A DNA stretch of 64,000 nt. Source: Erpobdella octoculata (Eukaryota; Annelida; Clitellata; Hirudinida; Erpobdellidae). Where the stretch lies: positions 29,237,306 to 29,301,305 of the forward strand of contig OZ022242.1 in the NCBI GenBank assembly GCA_963978895.1, in the 5' to 3' direction. Shown here piece by piece: positions 53,221-64,000 of the stretch. The notes beneath the pieces were generated by a model. It was not told where the DNA came from. It did not search any database and saw nothing but the letters and a program-made list of their open reading frames with translations. The translations under genes and the position numbers were made by a program. The first letter of the stretch is position 1. Each line of letters begins with the position of its first letter.

Positions 53221-55902
53221 GGGCACTGCTAGTTTATTTATAAAAAAAAATCACAATTTCGACAAAAAAACAAATAAGGGGCAACAGAAAAAGAACAAAT
53301 GTTCCTGCGAGACTGTAACCCTGTACATAAAATTGTAAAAAAGTAAAAATTTACAAAAGAGCAAATATCTTCACTGAATTGGTATGAAGTCTTTCAAAGT
53401 CTTGTGCAGCAGGTAATTTTTCAGAGAAGCCTTGAATGAGCTGAGAGAACGTTTGTTGATGTCATGCGGCAGAGAATTCCAGATCTTAGAACCAACAAAT
53501 TTTATCGAGTGCATTCCAAGTGTCGACCGGATCAATCCTGAACGGAAACAGTGTTTAGAACGCACAAAATAGTTGTGAACTTCTTCTGCTTTATAAAGGT
53601 GACTCGTTGAATATTGGGGTGAAAGATCATGTGCATACTTATACATGTAAATTGCTGATTGATATAGACAGACTTGATCAATTGTCAACAAATGGTTGTT
53701 TATCCGGGTGGTTTCGGTTGAATGACTCCTGGGCAGGTGAAAAATTGCTCTAATAATACGTTTTTGTAGAATCATTATTTTCGTTATTCGACTTCTGTAG
53801 TTGATACACCATATAAAATTACAATAGTTAATGAAAGGATATATTAATGAAAAGTACAGTGTCAGCAAAACCTTGCTAGGAAGAAACCACGAAAGACGAT
53901 GAATTATACCTGAATGCAGGGAAACTTTTTTGAAAACATAGTTTACATGATGAGCCCATGTTAAGTGTTGATCAACGTAGACTCCTAAAAATTTTGTTAC
54001 TGAAACATTATCTATTTTAGAGCCATCAACTGTTAGTTCTATGTTGTCTGGGGAAAACCTTTTACGAGGATTATGAAATACAATGTAGTTAGTTTTATCA
54101 GCATTGAGAGATAATTTATTGCATTTAAACCAAAAGGATAATTTATTCAGTTCAGTGTTTGTTTTTTGTATCAAATCTGGTAAAGATTTATCTGAAATGA
54201 AAGCAGTTGTGTCATCAGCAAATAGAAAATATTTAAAAAACAGAGAGCTATTGGAGAGATCATTAACGTAGATTATGAACAGAAGCGGCCCGAGTATAGA
54301 TCCTTGGGGAACACCACAAGTAATGGATTTGAAACTGGACAATTCATTGTTAAATTGTACACATTGAGATCTCCCAGACAAATAATTTCTAAACCAGTTA
54401 AGCTCAGTCTGAGATATACCGTAGTGCTTTAGTTTTGCAATAATGATATTGTGATCAATAGTGTCAAAGGCTTTGGATAAGTCAAGGAAAATTGCAAGTG
54501 GTATTTCACTATGGTCGATTGAGTAAAGAATTTTATCTTGTAAGTTACTAACAGCCATATAAGTAGAGAAACCTGGACGAAAACCATACTGATGTTCATA
54601 TAATAATAAATTTTTGTTGAAATAATTGTAGAGCTGTATATGAACAACTTTTTCAAAAAACTTGGAAAAAAATGGTAAAATAGAAATTGGACGGTAGTTC
54701 GAAGTTGATGATTTTTTTCCTGATTTGAATAACGGTATGACTTTTGCTAATTTTATTTGATAAGGAACATTACCGGTTTGTAGTGAACAGTTAATGATAC
54801 ACGAAAGTACCACTGCTATGTGATCAATAGATAGAATAGCAAGGTGAGGGTCGATATCATCAACCCCAGAAGAATGAGAAATTTTAAGTTTTTTAGAAAT
54901 ATTAATTATATCTAAGTGAGTACAAGAAGAAAATTTAAATAATGTTGAAACTAAAGGTGGTAAAAATTGTTTATAAGAATCTCCATAATCAGGAATCTTG
55001 GATGCTAAATTAATTCCGATATCAGTAAAGTAGCTGTTAAACGCATCACTAATAATTAATTCGTCAGTTGTCAAGCAATCGTTGACAACAAATTTATCAT
55101 GCAATTTATTATTTTTATGATTTCCGTTAATGAGTGAGTTAATTAAAGTCCAAGTTTTCTTGATGTTGTTTTTGTAAGAAGTAAATTTTTCAGCATAAAA
55201 TTGTTTGATAGTTTTTTTCTTCAGAGATTTGAATATGTTTCTACTTTGAACAAATTTGACTTTATTTTCAAGAGTTGGCTCTTTAATGTAATTTTTGTAA
55301 AGTTTAGATTTTAATTTGCACCTATCAAGTAATTCCTGGTTCATCCAATCTTTTTTAAATTTTGGATTTGCTAAAGGAAAACTTGAAATAGGGAAAGATT
55401 CATTATAAACCTTATCATATAAGTTTATAAACATTGAGTAAGCTTTTTCAGGGTCGGCATTTTCGCAAGCTTGAAATACACAGGACCAGTTTGTATTTTG
55501 CAACAAATTGAGAAAATGTAATTTGTTTGCAGGCTTTGTAGCTCCTCTGTTTATAGATTTTTTGGCATAGATTTTTGTTGTACGTTTCATTGTTATGATT
55601 ATGGGAAGGTGATCCGATAAGTCGTAGTAGATTATTGATGAAGAAATATTGCAGAGTGGCTCATTTGTAAAAATATTGTCTATTAAAGATTTCGATTCGG
55701 GAGTTATTCTTGTTGGTTTGGTGATTGTTGGTAGTATGTGGTAAGAAGATAAGAGATTGAAAAAATCATTTGAGATGTGTCCAGGGTCATCAATTTTAAG
55801 CAAATCAATATTAAAATCACATAGTAGAAACAAAAACCTGTGTGACATAAGAAAATCATTTAGTAAAGTATGAAGTTCGTCTAGAAAACATGAGATATTA
55901 GA
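53187..55902 (-). mobile_element. 5'-truncated CR1/L2-group LINE inserted in an ATAC array
   Basis: Minus-strand element with poly-A end at 53187-53218, a 150-bp 3' UTR and a long open frame. Both flanks are ATAC repeats, so it landed in a microsatellite. Between poly-A and the 3' UTR is ACGGGCACTGCTAG (53219-53232), identical to a Helitron 3' end. Confidence 0.85.
53371..55902 (-). CDS. LINE ORF2 (endonuclease end plus reverse transcriptase), no internal stops
   Basis: About 844 LINE codons; the open frame artificially extends into the ATAC array to 56145 as MYVC repeats. The reading starts inside the apurinic-type endonuclease: FLFLLCDFNIDLLKI, then PESKSLIDNIF and YDLSDHLPIIITM, which holds the catalytic SDH. 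The RT follows with NYRPISILPFFSKFFEKVVH, FLDLSKAFDTIDH, ITCGVPQGSILGPLLFIIYV and FLFADDTTAFIS (catalytic FADD). The C-terminal region ends RSTLGMHSIKFVGSKIWNSL and SSFKASLKNYL. The first 130 or so endonuclease residues are missing, so it is a 5'-truncated but otherwise undamaged copy. No start codon of its own is visible. Clade placement within CR1/L2 is uncertain. Confidence 0.85.
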   Translation of the reverse strand, partial: SNISCFLDELHTLLNDFLMSHRFLFLLCDFNIDLLKIDDPGHISNDFFNLLSSYHILPTITKPTRITPESKSLIDNIFTNEPLCNISSSIIYYDLSDHLPIIITMKRTTKIYAKKSINRGATKPANKLHFLNLLQNTNWSCVFQACENADPEKAYSMFINLYDKVYNESFPISSFPLANPKFKKDWMNQELLDRCKLKSKLYKNYIKEPTLENKVKFVQSRNIFKSLKKKTIKQFYAEKFTSYKNNIKKTWTLINSLINGNHKNNKLHDKFVVNDCLTTDELIISDAFNSYFTDIGINLASKIPDYGDSYKQFLPPLVSTLFKFSSCTHLDIINISKKLKISHSSGVDDIDPHLAILSIDHIAVVLSCIINCSLQTGNVPYQIKLAKVIPLFKSGKKSSTSNYRPISILPFFSKFFEKVVHIQLYNYFNKNLLLYEHQYGFRPGFSTYMAVSNLQDKILYSIDHSEIPLAIFLDLSKAFDTIDHNIIIAKLKHYGISQTELNWFRNYLSGRSQCVQFNNELSSFKSITCGVPQGSILGPLLFIIYVNDLSNSSLFFKYFLFADDTTAFISDKSLPDLIQKTNTELNKLSFWFKCNKLSLNADKTNYIVFHNPRKRFSPDNIELTVDGSKIDNVSVTKFLGVYVDQHLTWAHHVNYVFKKVSLHSGIIHRLSWFLPSKVLLTLYFSLIYPFINYCNFIWCINYRSRITKIMILQKRIIRAIFHLPRSHSTETTRINNHLLTIDQVCLYQSAIYMYKYAHDLSPQYSTSHLYKAEEVHNYFVRSKHCFRSGLIRSTLGMHSIKFVGSKIWNSLPHDINKRSLSSFKASLKNYLLHKTLKDFIPIQ

Positions 55903-56190
55903 CACACATACATACATACATACATACATACATACATACATACATACATACATACATACATACATACATACATACATGCATGCATACATACATACATACA
56001 TACATACATACATACATACATACATACATACATACATACATACATACATACATACATACATACATACATACATACATACATACATACATACATACATACA
56101 TACATACATACATAAACACAGACATACATACATGCACATACACATACATACTTACACACATACATACATACGCACATACATAGGCACATA
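55903..56190. repeat. (ATAC)n tetranucleotide array
   Basis: About 220 bp of near-perfect ATAC repeats, then degenerate ACACAT/ATGCACAT. It creates long open frames on both strands (MYVC and HTYI repeats) that are not genes. Confidence 0.97.
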
Positions 56191-56199
56191 CATATATAT

Positions 56200-56815
<616 letters not shown>

Positions 56816-57195
56816 TGTATGTATGTGTGTATGTGTGTGTGTGTGTGTGTGTGTCTGTGTGTGTGTGTGTCTGTGTGTGTGTCTGTGTGTGTGTCTGTGT
56901 GTGTGTCTGTGTGTGTGTCTGTGTGTGTGTCTGTGTGTGTGTGTCTGTGTGTGTCTGTGTGTGTGTCTGTGTGTGTGTCTGTGTGTGTGTCTGTGTGTGT
57001 GTCTGTGTGTGTGTCTGTGTGTGTGTCTGTGTGTGTGTGTCTGTGTGTGTCTGTGTGTGTGTCTGTGTGTGTGTCTGTGTGTGTGTCTGTGTGTGTGTCT
57101 GTGTGTGTGTCTGTGTGTGTATGTGTGTATGTGTGTATGTGTATGTATGTATGTATGTATGTGTGTATGTATGTATGTATGTATGTATGTATGTA

Positions 57196-57257
<62 letters not shown>
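56816..57257. repeat. (GT)n array with 10-12-bp TCTGTGTGTG units and GTAT blocks
   Basis: GT repeats are interrupted regularly by C (TCTGTGTGTG units), then GTAT repeats (57120-57200), then GT again. Open in nearly all frames; no gene. Confidence 0.97.
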
Positions 57258-57262
<5 letters not shown>

Positions 57263-57356
57263 AAGCGGGAGCGCAAGCGGGAAGGAAACGGGAACGAAAA
57301 AGAAACGCATTAGTTAAACCTCTAAAAACCCCGGGCAACGCCGGGTGCCCCCGCTA
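57258..57356 (+). mobile_element. Helitron 3' terminal fragment
   Basis: GCAAGCGGGAGCGCAAGCGG, then the hairpin CCCCGGGCAACGCCGGGTGC and CTAG at 57353-57356. Confidence 0.72.
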
Positions 57357-57363
57357 GTATATA

Positions 57364-58696
57364 TCTATATATATAAAAGAACATGTCCTGACTGACTGAC
57401 TGACTGACTGACTGACTGACTGACAGATGACTGACTGATAATCAACGCCGAGCTCAAACGCCTCATCCTAGGAACGTGAAATTTGGAACTTATATTACTT
57501 TTATAGCGTAAACATCCGCTAAGAAAGGATTTTTGAAAATTTTGCTCCTGAGGGGAAAAAACTGGAAAACAAACTTTTTTCTAAAACAATGTTTATCTCG
57601 AAAACCAAAAATGAGGAGATTTTGAAATTTGGTATATAGATTCTTTTTGAAAAATAAAAAGATACGTGTTTCACCATTTTTTGAAAATTCGGTTTCCCGG
57701 ATCTCAAATGTGGGTTGGAAAATTGGGTTATTTGGTTTTTAAAGTAGCTGCTACTCAAAAACTGTGAATGCTACAAAAGTGAAAATTAGTATTTAGTTTC
57801 TACTCCAAAAATAATGAAATACGTGTTTTAGCATTTCTTGAAAATTTGGTTTCCAGGACTTCAAATGTGGGGTGGAAAATAGGGTTATTTGTTTTTTAAA
57901 ATAACTGCTACTCAAAAACTGTAAATACCACAGATGTAAAAATTAGTATTTAGTTTCTATTCTAAAAATAAAGATATACGTGTTTTACCATTTTTTTAAA
58001 ATTTGGTTTTCAGGACCTCAAATGTGGGGTGGAAAATAAGGTTATTTGGTTTTTAATGTAACTGCTACTCGAAAACAGTAGATGCTACAGGAGTAAAAAT
58101 TAGTATTTGGTTTCTACTCCAGAAATAATAATATACGTGTTTTACCATTTTTTGAAAATTTGGTTTCCAGTTCCAGGACCTCAAATGTGAGGTGGAAAAA
58201 AGGTTATTTGATTTTAAAATAACTGCTACTCAAAAACTGTAAGTGCTACAGATGTGAAAAATAGTATTTTGAGGTTTTGTGCCGGTTAAAAGTAAATGAG
58301 TTCAGTTTATCACCGGACGGACGGGCCAAGCCGTTATTTTAGGGTCTTCATACGGCCCTGCCCAAACCTTAAATCAAGGTGGGACGGGCCGAGATTTTTA
58401 ACCAAGTATATAGACATTTTAGTGATTTTAGGGTGGTCAGGCTAAACGTGAAGTCAAGGTGGGACGGGCCGAAGTTTTTCATCAAGTATATAGAACTTCT
58501 AGGCCTGTAAAAACGGGCCGGGCCCATGTTAGACGGGCCCTGCCGGGCCAGGAATTTCGGTTTTTGAAACGGGTTGGGCCAAGTTGTCGACGGGCCGAGC
58601 CGAGACCTAAAAAATTGATCCGTGCAGTACTCTACTATGTATGCATGGTTCAAATTCTCAAATTTCATGCGAGCGAAGCCGCTACGGGCACTGCTA

Positions 58697-58697
<1 letters not shown>
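57364..58697 (+). mobile_element. Complete non-autonomous Helitron (ACGGGCACTGCTAG family)
   Basis: 5' TC (TCTATATATATAAAAGAACA), a (GACT)n block, the CCTCATCCTAGGAACGTGAA block, four to five imperfect units of about 155 bp (57640-58260), and GGGCCGAG/CAAGTATATAGA repeats. The 3' end is AGCCGCTACGGGCACTGCTAG (CTAG 58694-58697). No Rep/helicase. Its 5' end lies seven bases from the previous Helitron's CTAG. Confidence 0.85.

Positions 58698-58761
<64 letters not shown>
58698..58761. repeat. (TA)n microsatellite
   Basis: TA run directly after the Helitron 3' CTAG. Confidence 0.95.
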
Positions 58762-58763
<2 letters not shown>

Positions 58764-58925
58764 CTTCTATACATGCTCGAAGAAAAACAGCTCTAAACTT
58801 AAAAGAAACAACTTTTTTCATAACACGTTCCACTTTTCTAAACTGTGGAACAAGACGAGCCTCAAACAAACTATTGAAATTCATAGTTAGAAATTATTTT
58901 TATTACATATAATGCCGACGCGTTT

Positions 58926-58961
<36 letters not shown>

Positions 58962-59104
58962 CCGCCTCGCTTATTGCGAGCCAGTCCCAAGCCTGGAGAA
59001 AGGAGGAGGGAAAAGTAAAAAGGATCAAATTCTGATCCACGACAGGAAGTACTTAAGTGCTTCCTATATACAGCCATTAGAGTCTTAAAACACATGGTGT
59101 AAAG
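58762..59104 (-). repeat. Retroposon 3' end, copy 1, with poly-A
   Basis: On the minus strand ACACCATGTGTTTTAAGACT...GCTCGCAATAAGCGAGGCGG followed by a poly-A (T run 58929-58957). A related copy lies at 59144-59324. Neither encodes a recognisable protein. They look like two LINE or SINE 3' ends. Bases 58762-58928 show no known feature. Confidence 0.6.
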
Positions 59105-59143
59105 GACTATAAACTATTATAAAAAAAAAAAAAAAAAAAAAAA

Positions 59144-59324
59144 AATTTTTTTTTTAAATTGTTTGAAAAACGACGCCTCGCTAATTGCGAGCCAGTCCAA
59201 AGCCTGGATGAAGGAGGAGGGACAGTTAAAAGGATCAAACTTTGATCCACGACAGGAAGTACTTATGTGCTTCCTACATACAGCCAATTCAGTCTTAAAA
59301 CACTTGGTGTAAAGGACTATATAT
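59144..59324 (-). repeat. Retroposon 3' end, copy 2, with poly-A
   Basis: Second copy of the unit at 58958-59104 (GCCTCGCTAATTGCGAGCCA, GATCCACGACAGGAAGTACT), again with poly-A/T on the same side. Head-to-tail arrangement of two independent tails. Confidence 0.65.
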
Positions 59325-59344
59325 ATATATATATATATATATAA

Positions 59345-60943
59345 CTAGCAGTGCCCGTAGCGGCTTCGCTCGCATGAAATTAGAGAGTCTGAACCGTGCA
59401 TCCATAGTAGAGATCATTTTTTTAGGTCTCGGCTCGGCCCGTCGACAAATTAGCCCAGCCCGTTTTAAAAACCCAAACTCCTGGCCCGGCAGAGCCCGTC
59501 TGAATTAGGCCCGGCCCGTTTTTACAGGCCTAGAAGTTCTATATACTTGATGAAAAACTTCGGCCCGTCTCACCTTGACCTCAGGTTTAGCCCGGCCAAA
59601 CTGAAGACCCTAAAATAACTAAAATATCTATATACTTAGTGAAAAGCCTCGGCCCGTCCCACTTTGATTGAAGGTTTGGCCTGGCCCGTGTGAAGACTCT
59701 AAAATAACGGCTTGGCCCGGCCGATGATAAACTGGACTTAGCTACTTTTAACCGGCACAAAACTTCAAAATACTAATTTTTACATTTGTAGCACTTACAG
59801 TTTGTGAGTAGCAGTTATTTTGAAATCAAATAACCCTATTTTCCACCCCACATTTGAGGTCCTGGAAACCAAATTTTCAAAAAATGCTAAAACACGTATT
59901 TCATTATTTTTGGAGTAGAAACTAAATACTAATTTTTACTTCTGTAGCATTAACAGTTTTTGAGTAGCAGCTACTTTAAAAACCAAATAACCCAAAAAAT
60001 GATGAAACACGTATATCTTTTTTTTTGAGTAGATACTAAGTATTAATTTTTACATCTGTGGCAATTACAGTTGTTGAGTAGCAGTTACTTTAAAAACCAA
60101 ATAACTCTATTTTCCACCCCACATTTGAAGTCCTGGAAACCAAATTTTCAATAAATTGTGAAACCCGTATATCATTATTTTTAGAGTAGAAACTAAATAC
60201 TAATTTTTACTTTTGTAACATTAACAGTTTTTGAGTAGATGCTACTTTAAAAACCAAATAACCCAATTTTCCAACCCACATTTGAGGTCCGGGAAACCAA
60301 ATTTGTAAAAAATGGTGAAGCACGTATATCTTTATTTTTAGAAAAGAAACTAAATAATAATTTTTACATCTGTGGTATTTACTGTTTTTGAGTAGCAGTT
60401 ACTATAAAAGACAATTAGCCCTATTTTCCACCCCACATTTGAAGTCCTGGAAACCAAATTTTCAAAAAATGCTAAAACACGTGTTTCATTATTTTTGGAG
60501 TAGAAACTAAATACTAATTTTTTCTCCTGTAGCAGTAACAGTTTTTGAGTAGAAGCTACTTTAAAAACCAAATAACCCAATTTTCCAACCCACATTAGAG
60601 GTCCGGGAAACCGAATTTTCAAAAAATGGTGAAACACGTATCTTTTTATTTTTCAAAAAGAATCTATATACCAAATTTCAAAATCTCCTCATTTTTGGTT
60701 TTCGAGATATACATTGTTTTAGAAAAAAGTTTGTTTTCCAGTTTTTTCCCCTCAGGAGCAAAATTTTCAAAAATCCTTTCTTAGCGGATGTTTACGCTAT
60801 AAAAGTAATATAAGTTCCAAATTTCACGTTCCTAGGATGAGGCGTTTGAGCTCGGCGTTGATTATCAGTCAGTCATCTGTCAGTCAGTCAGTCAGTCAGT
60901 CAGTCAGTCAGTCAGTCAGGACATGTTCTTTTATATATATAGA
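59345..60943 (-). mobile_element. Complete non-autonomous Helitron (ACGGGCACTGCTAG family), minus
   Basis: 3' end CTAG at 59345-59348 with the GCCGCTACGGGCACTGCTAG hairpin region, GGGCCGAG repeats, five to six units of about 155 bp (59770-60650), a GTCA tandem, and a 5' end TCTATATATATAAAAGAACA ending at 60943. No coding genes. Confidence 0.85.
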
Positions 60944-61226
60944 TATATCTATATATATAAAAATGAATGTTTGTATGTATGTATGTATATAGGTATTGTA
61001 TTCATGCATTGCTACACCATTCATCCGATCGTAATGAAATTTTCACACAACCTTGAGAGTCAAGGGGAATCAAATAAAGAGAAAAAAATTTTGAAATCCG
61101 TCACAAAATGAGCGGAGCGGGTGAGCGAGCGGGAACTATATATATATGTATGTGCGTATGTATGTGTGTATGTATGTATGTGTATGTGCATGTATGTGTG
61201 TCTGTGTGTGTGTGTTTATGTATGTA

Positions 61227-61564
61227 CTAGCGGAGATACCCGGCGTTGCCCGGGTTTTTTAGAGGTTTTTCTAATGTTTGTCTCTTTCTCTCCCGTTTCC
61301 TTTCCCACCTGCTTTCCCACTCCTGTTCGCTTTCCCGTTTTCGGTCGTTTTCCCGCTGCCGGTCGCTTTACCACTGCCGGTCGCTTTCCCGCTCCCGGTC
61401 ATTTTCCCGTTCCCGGTCGCTGTCCCGTTCCCGCTCACGTTTGCTCTCCCATTCCCGCTCACGCTTGCTTTTCCGTTCCCGCTCGCTGTCCGTTCCGGGT
61501 CGCTTTCCCGTTTCTATAATAGACAAACTAACCCACAAACATTCATATATATATATATATATAG
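61227..61564 (-). mobile_element. Helitron inserted in a Helitron
   Basis: CTAG at 61227-61230 with CCCGGGCAACGCCGGGTATC on the minus strand, a GGGAACGGGAAAGCGACC-type minisatellite, then ACAAACATTCATATATATAT near the 5' end at about 61564. Confidence 0.7.
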
Positions 61565-61609
61565 TCTTAGCAAATCTATTTTACGTTTTATAGGCTAACA
61601 GAAGTTATG

Positions 61610-62130
61610 AAAGAATGGAAAAGAGAAAATGAGCGTGAACGGGAACGGAAACGGGAGAGCAACCGTGACCGGGAATGGGAGAGCAAGCATGACCGGGAAT
61701 GGGAGAGCAAGCTAGACCGGGAACGGGAGAGCAAGCGTGAGCGGAAACGGGAAAGCGACCGGGAACGGGAGAGCAAGCGTGAGCGGGAACGGGAAAGTGA
61801 CCGGGAACGGGAGAGCAAGCGTGAGCGTGAACGGGAAAGCGACCGGGAACGGGAGAGCAAGCGTGAGCGGGAACGGGAAAGCGACCGGGAACGGGAGAGC
61901 AAGCGTGAGCGGGAACGGGAAAGCGACCGGGAACGGGAAAGCGACCGGGAACGGAAAAGCGACCGGGAACGGAAAAGCGACCGGGAACGGGAAAGGGACC
62001 GGGAACGGGAAAGCGACCGGGAACGCGGAAAGCGACCGGGAACGCGGAAAGCGACCGAGAACGCGGAAAGCGACCGGGAACGCGGAAAGCGACCGGGAAC
62101 GCGGAAAGCGACTGGAATCGGGAGAGCAAG
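61610..62130. repeat. 42-bp and 18-bp minisatellite inside the Helitron
   Basis: GACCGGGAACGGGAGAGCAA is part of a 42-bp unit (61755-61930), followed by an 18-bp unit GACCGGGAACGGAAAAGC (61930-62110). Unit lengths are multiples of three, so both strands stay open (RERESD-like and SRSRSL-like readings). There is no evidence of translation. Confidence 0.92.
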
Positions 62131-62334
62131 CATGGAAGGAAACGCGAGCAAGAGAGAAAATCGATAACAAAACTTCTGAGCGGGAAAGCGATCGGGAGCT
62201 GGAAAACGACCGAGAGCGGAAAAGCGACCGGGAACGCGACGAAAACGGGAAAGTGTAGAAGGAAACGGGAGCGAGAGAGACAAACATTAGAAAAACCTCT
62301 AAAAACCCCGGGCAACGCCGGGTAACCCCGCTAG

Positions 62335-62990
62335 TACTAAATAAAAAATTCAAGATATCTTACAACGGACTTTATAACGAGGCAATCAAAATTTTAAAAG
62401 AAATGAAAAAAAATTCGGGCACCCTTACGAAATTCCTATGTATGTATGTGTTTATGTGTGTGTGTGTGTGTGTGGGTGTGTGTGTGTGTGTGTTTGTCTG
62501 TGTATGTGTGTGTGTATGTGTGTATGTGTGTGTGTATGTGTGTGTATGTGTGTGTATGTGTGTGTATGTGTGTATGTGTGTATGTGTGTATGTGTATGTG
62601 TGTATGTGTGTATGTCTGTATGTATGTATGTATGTATGTATGTATGTATGTATGTATGTATGTATGTATGTATGTATGTATGTATGTATGTATGTATGTA
62701 TGTATGTATGTATGTATGTATGTATGTATGTATGTATGTATGTATGTATGTATGTATGTATGTATGTATGTATGTATGTATGTATGTATGTATGTATGTA
62801 TGTATGTATGTATGTATGTATGTGTTTTTTACAATATTTCGGCACTAATTGCTAATTTAAAGTATGTATGTGTGTGTATGTATCTATGTATGTATGTATG
62901 TATGTATGTATGTTTTCAAAAGTTCAGGTTCGGGTAGCCAAAAAAAGACCGGGTAGTACCGAACTTCGTGTACCCGTGACATCCCTAATA
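62335..62990. repeat. Microsatellite-bearing repeat with a hAT-like end
   Basis: The segment TACTAAATAAAAAATTCAAG...GAAATTCCTATGTATG, a GT/GTAT array (62443-62821), a unique segment TTTTACAATATTTCGGCACT (also at 53140 in complement), and an end AACTTCGTGTACCCGTGACATCCCTA. The complement of this end resembles hAT termini (TAGGGATGTCACGGGTACAC). The whole is probably one repeat family in which the microsatellite expands. Confidence 0.55.
62611..62821. repeat. (GTAT)n array, about 210 bp
   Basis: Near-perfect GTAT units; artefactual MYVC and HTYI open frames. Confidence 0.97.
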
Positions 62991-63025
62991 TATATATATA
63001 CATATATACATATATTCAAACATTC

Positions 63026-64000
<975 letters not shown>

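Larger units (their letters stand above)
60948..62334 (+). mobile_element. Non-autonomous Helitron (CCGGGCAACGCCGGG family) with a nested Helitron
   Basis: 5' TCTATATATATAAAAATGAA; the conserved GCATTGCTACACCATTCATC and CTTGAGAGTCAAGGGGAATC blocks; GAGCGGAGCGGGTGAGCGAG; then a minus-strand Helitron copy (61227-61564) that interrupts it. It resumes with AAAATGAGCGTGAACGGGAA, the minisatellite, and the 3' hairpin with CTAG at 62331-62334. It is flanked by A on the left and T on the right, as expected for Helitron targets. Confidence 0.82.

Noticed and set aside
57364..58697. Possibility that the GTCA tandem and 155-bp units form a CRISPR-like array
   Set aside because: The units lack constant repeats separated by unique spacers, and the ends are Helitron termini in a eukaryotic genome.
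61588..62353. SR/RE-rich open frames on both strands (also 52457-52985, 61246-61598 and 11671-11936)
   Set aside because: They come from the Helitron minisatellite whose 18- and 42-bp units keep all in-phase frames open; they resemble SR proteins only by composition.

Overview
This window looks like AT-rich nuclear DNA from an invertebrate animal. The evidence is a spliced exon resembling TRMT10C (mitochondrial RNase P subunit 1) at 5866-6356, together with animal-type transposon classes: Ty3/Gypsy, BEL/Pao, Ty1/Copia, Penelope-like, CR1/L2-type LINEs, hAT, P-like (THAP), a probable Mutator-like element, and Helitrons. I cannot name the species or phylum from this sequence. I see no prokaryotic operon, rRNA, CRISPR array or viral genome. 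Apart from the one exon and one unrecognised ORF (24443-25018), almost everything is transposon, transposon debris or simple repeat.

Layout. 1-4841: the 3' part of a decayed Gypsy element whose 3' LTR is split by a 554-bp MITE. 4842-8287: the TRMT10C-like exon (minus strand) in AT-rich DNA with hAT termini. 8288-10850: a fold-back repeat split by a 1176-bp element with 9-bp target duplications that carries a PHD-finger ORF. 11564-16745: LINE, hAT, Helitron and MITE debris and a TA microsatellite. 16746-20451: a gag-only LTR retrotransposon (SAP-domain Gag, no pol) with a P-like THAP element inserted at its polypurine tract. 20452-22800: Helitron-related tandem repeats. 23172-24252: a Penelope-like fragment with inverted repeats. 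25953-32629: a nearly intact BEL/Pao element with 177-bp LTRs. 32664-33412: remains of a Helitron helicase.

33413-43296 is a nest of transposons. A Copia element is split by hAT-A. hAT-A holds hAT-B and a second MITE copy. hAT-B holds hAT-C and a tRNA-derived SINE. hAT-C holds a copy of the 8.3-kb repeat. Target-site duplications of 8 bp can be read for nearly every layer. 44440-52238 is an L2-like LINE split by a complete Gypsy element (44787-51269). That element has two 398-bp LTRs that read as identical, a 16-nt primer binding site, a polypurine tract, and one uninterrupted 1640-codon ORF in the order Gag-protease-integrase-RT-RNase H. Integrase before RT is the hallmark of the Gmr1-like group, so this is the most notable gene in the window and probably a recent insertion.

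52457-64000 is a Helitron and microsatellite thicket. It holds at least four Helitron bodies or halves with TC 5' ends and CTAG 3' ends, very long TA, GTAT/ATAC and GT arrays, a 42-bp/18-bp minisatellite, and a 5'-truncated LINE with an 840-codon open frame sitting in an ATAC array. Long open frames in these arrays are artefacts of repeat periods divisible by three.
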